This document shows positions 4,506 to 5,795 of a DNA stretch of 5,795 nt, in pieces (position 1 is the stretch's first letter; the number at the start of each line of letters is the position of its first letter). The notes under the pieces are model-generated. The model was not told the origin of the DNA. It made no database searches and saw nothing but the letters and a program-made list of their open reading frames with translations. Both the position numbers and the translations under genes were made by a program. The stretch lies in NCBI GenBank assembly GCA_030665705.1, contig DAOUZG010000131.1, forward strand, positions 1 to 5,795, in the 5' to 3' direction. Source of the stretch: Deltaproteobacteria bacterium (GTDB lineage: Bacteria; Myxococcota_A; UBA9160; SZUA-336).

Positions 4506-5555
4506 ATGATCCTCTTTCTGTTGGTTCCCGGGTTCTACGCCTCCGTGGAGCAGGCGGACCATCCGGAGCTCCGCGGTCGCCCCGTGCTGATCGGCGGGCA
4601 TCCGCGCAAGCGCGGCACCGTCAACAGCGTGAGTGTCGAAGCGGTCCCGACGGGGGTGGTCGAGGGCATGCGCATGGCCGACGCGCTCGAGCGGTGCCCG
4701 GAGGCTCAGATTCGCCCGACCTGCCTTCGGCGCTACAGGGAGGTCGCGGCGGCCGTCCGGGCTCTGGCGTGGGCGCACACGGACCGGGTGGAGCCGGATG
4801 GGCTGGGGGCGATCTATCTCGAGGTTCCCTCGGAGACGACACCCCTGACTCTGGCGGCGGAGCTCTGCGTTCGCGTTCGAGGAGAGCTGGGGCTCGCCGC
4901 GGTCGCCGGCGCCGGCCCCACGCGCTTCGTGGCGTACGTTGCGGCCCGACACTGCGGACCGGGAGGGATCCGCGTGGTGAACCCCGACGAGGTCGAGGCC
5001 TTTCTGGCCCAGCTTCCCCTGACGGAGATCTGGGGGCTCGGCCCGGCCAGTGCTGCACGACTCGCCGAACACGGGTTCCGCCGGGTCGGCGATCTTCAGC
5101 GCCGCTCGAACGAAGAGCTCGAGGGCATCATCGGTCGCTCGGCCGGCGGGTTCCTGCGTCTCGCCCTGGGCCAGGACGATGAGCGGATCCGCGCTCGACC
5201 GCGTCCCAAATCGGTGTCGCAGGAGGAGACCCTCGCCGAGCCGACGGCGGACCTCACCACCCTCAGCGATCGGATCTCGGAGCTTTCGGGACGGATCGCC
5301 CTCGTGCTCGAGAGGGACGGCCGTGCGGCCCGAACGGTATCGCTCGGTCTCGGCTTCGTGGACGATCGGCAGCTCACGCGCAGCCAGACCGACGAACGCC
5401 CGCTCTCGAACCCGACCGAGATTCGCGACGCCGCCTACGCACTCCTCGGTCGAGCACGCCCCGGCCCCCGGCTGGTACGGCGGATCCGGCTCCAGGTCAC
5501 GAATCTCTGTCCCCGTGAGCAGCCCGGCCAACCCCGCCAACTTTCGTTGTTCTAA
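4506..5555 (+). CDS. Y-family DNA polymerase homologue (DinB-like) with an erased active site and a C-terminal clamp-binding motif
   Basis: The 349-residue product spans the Y-family palm, fingers, thumb and little finger. Clear landmarks are FYASVEQADHPELRGRPV (10-27), RCPEA (63-67), RYREV (76-80), the helix-hairpin-helix around WGLGPASAARLAEHGFRRVG (176-195), and a little-finger stretch from KSVSQEETL (235-243). The catalytic positions are changed. The DMD of motif I reads LVPGF, so both Asps are lost (Leu6, Pro8). The SLDEAY motif reads GLGAIY, so Asp-Glu become Gly101-Ala102. The SYEARKFG nucleotide-contact motif reads SVEAVPTG. Lysines normally in KFLAKIA and KP are Arg140, Tyr144 and Gly151. 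It ends in QLSLF, a classic sliding-clamp-binding peptide. It is probably not a polymerase but a DNA- and clamp-binding protein, comparable to ImuB, though shorter and lacking ImuB's C-terminal extension. ATG at 4506 follows GAGGGG at 4495-4500. It lies 37 bases after the acylase gene and is likely in its operon. Confidence 0.88.
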   Translation: MILFLLVPGFYASVEQADHPELRGRPVLIGGHPRKRGTVNSVSVEAVPTGVVEGMRMADALERCPEAQIRPTCLRRYREVAAAVRALAWAHTDRVEPDGLGAIYLEVPSETTPLTLAAELCVRVRGELGLAAVAGAGPTRFVAYVAARHCGPGGIRVVNPDEVEAFLAQLPLTEIWGLGPASAARLAEHGFRRVGDLQRRSNEELEGIIGRSAGGFLRLALGQDDERIRARPRPKSVSQEETLAEPTADLTTLSDRISELSGRIALVLERDGRAARTVSLGLGFVDDRQLTRSQTDERPLSNPTEIRDAAYALLGRARPGPRLVRRIRLQVTNLCPREQPGQPRQLSLF

Positions 5556-5795
5556 GACCCCGCGATGATGGATGAGGGTGCTCCCTCCGCTGCCCGGGCG
5601 GGAAGGACCAGCGAGAGCACGGCCGGCACGAGCATCAAGGTGAAGAGCGTGGAGAGGATCATCCCTCCGATGAGAATCGACCCGAGTCCCCGGTAGAGCT
5701 CCGAGCCGGAGCCGCCCGCGAGCACCAGCGGTGACATCCCGAAGACGGTCGTGAGCATCGTCATGAAGATGGGTCGGATGCGGCTGCGCACCGCG
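5552..5795 (-). CDS. C-terminal end of an RND (AcrB/HAE1-type) efflux transporter, partial
   Basis: The frame runs in from beyond the right edge and ends at TAG 5552-5554. The 80 visible residues begin RSRIRPIFMTMLTTVFGMSPL and continue through a Gly-rich loop to LIGGMILSTLFTLMLVPAVLSLV. This is the signature of the last two membrane helices of RND pumps (compare RPILMT-LTT-G-PL and GGL-STLLTL-VVP). Such proteins use the proton gradient to expel drugs, metals or lipids across a two-membrane envelope. The tail after the last helix is short (about 15 residues). The gene is convergent with the Y-family gene and their stop codons share bases 5553-5554. The substrate cannot be judged from this fragment. 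Confidence 0.9.
   Translation of the reverse strand, partial: AVRSRIRPIFMTMLTTVFGMSPLVLAGGSGSELYRGLGSILIGGMILSTLFTLMLVPAVLSLVLPARAAEGAPSSIIAGS

Noticed and set aside
4221..5540. 439-codon minus-strand ORF opposite the acylase end and the Y-family gene
   Set aside because: Long antisense frames are common in GC-rich genes. It has Arg/Gly/Pro-rich low-complexity composition and no domain, and both sense genes are clear homologues.
4506..5555. Frameshift or sequencing error as the reason for the missing polymerase active site
   Set aside because: The reading frame is continuous on both sides of each altered motif with flanking family residues in register. The losses are at several separate sites, which single errors would not produce.
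5574..5587. Small hairpin GAGGG-TGCT-CCCTC near the convergent gene ends
   Set aside because: The 5-base stem lies inside the RND coding end and no T run follows in the direction of the Y-family transcript, so it is not supported as a terminator.

Overview
The window is GC-rich DNA from a bacterium, with compact, tightly packed genes. The last fragment is the C-terminus of an RND-family efflux pump, which suggests a two-membrane (diderm) organism. The tRNA encodes its own CCA end. The phylum cannot be fixed from this sequence alone.

Layout. (1) Positions 1-124: a short left edge with no assignable gene, only a possible 34-codon C-terminal ORF fragment and an inverted repeat. (2) Minus strand, read right to left from about 1629 to 125: a candidate promoter, a strong ribosome binding site, a 42-codon remnant whose start matches glyceraldehyde-3-phosphate dehydrogenase (gap), a short stretch matching the end of phosphoglycerate kinase (pgk), then intact tpiA, secG and tRNA-Leu(GAG). 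This looks like the widespread gap-pgk-tpiA-secG operon after a deletion that removed nearly all of gap and pgk but kept the promoter end and the tpiA junction. (3) Plus strand, 1704-5555: acpS (holo-ACP synthase), a penicillin-acylase-family Ntn hydrolase, and a Y-family (DinB-like) DNA polymerase homologue. acpS and the acylase overlap by 4 bases; 37 bases separate the acylase from the last gene. (4) Minus strand, 5552-5795: the C-terminal end of an RND transporter, convergent with the polymerase homologue and overlapping its stop codon.

How the parts fit. The minus-strand unit joins a glycolytic enzyme, a Sec translocon subunit and a leucine tRNA, and may now be driven by the old gap promoter. 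The plus-strand unit has no obvious shared pathway: it combines fatty-acid carrier activation, a probably periplasmic amide hydrolase and a DNA-associated protein.

The two strongest observations are the gap/pgk deletion scar upstream of tpiA and the Y-family protein. The latter keeps its fold, its helix-hairpin-helix and a C-terminal QLSLF clamp-binding motif, but has lost the catalytic acidic residues and the nucleotide-contacting residues. It is best read as a catalytically dead polymerase, comparable in concept to ImuB. The acylase and AcpS also lack one usually conserved residue each, judged from alignment by eye.
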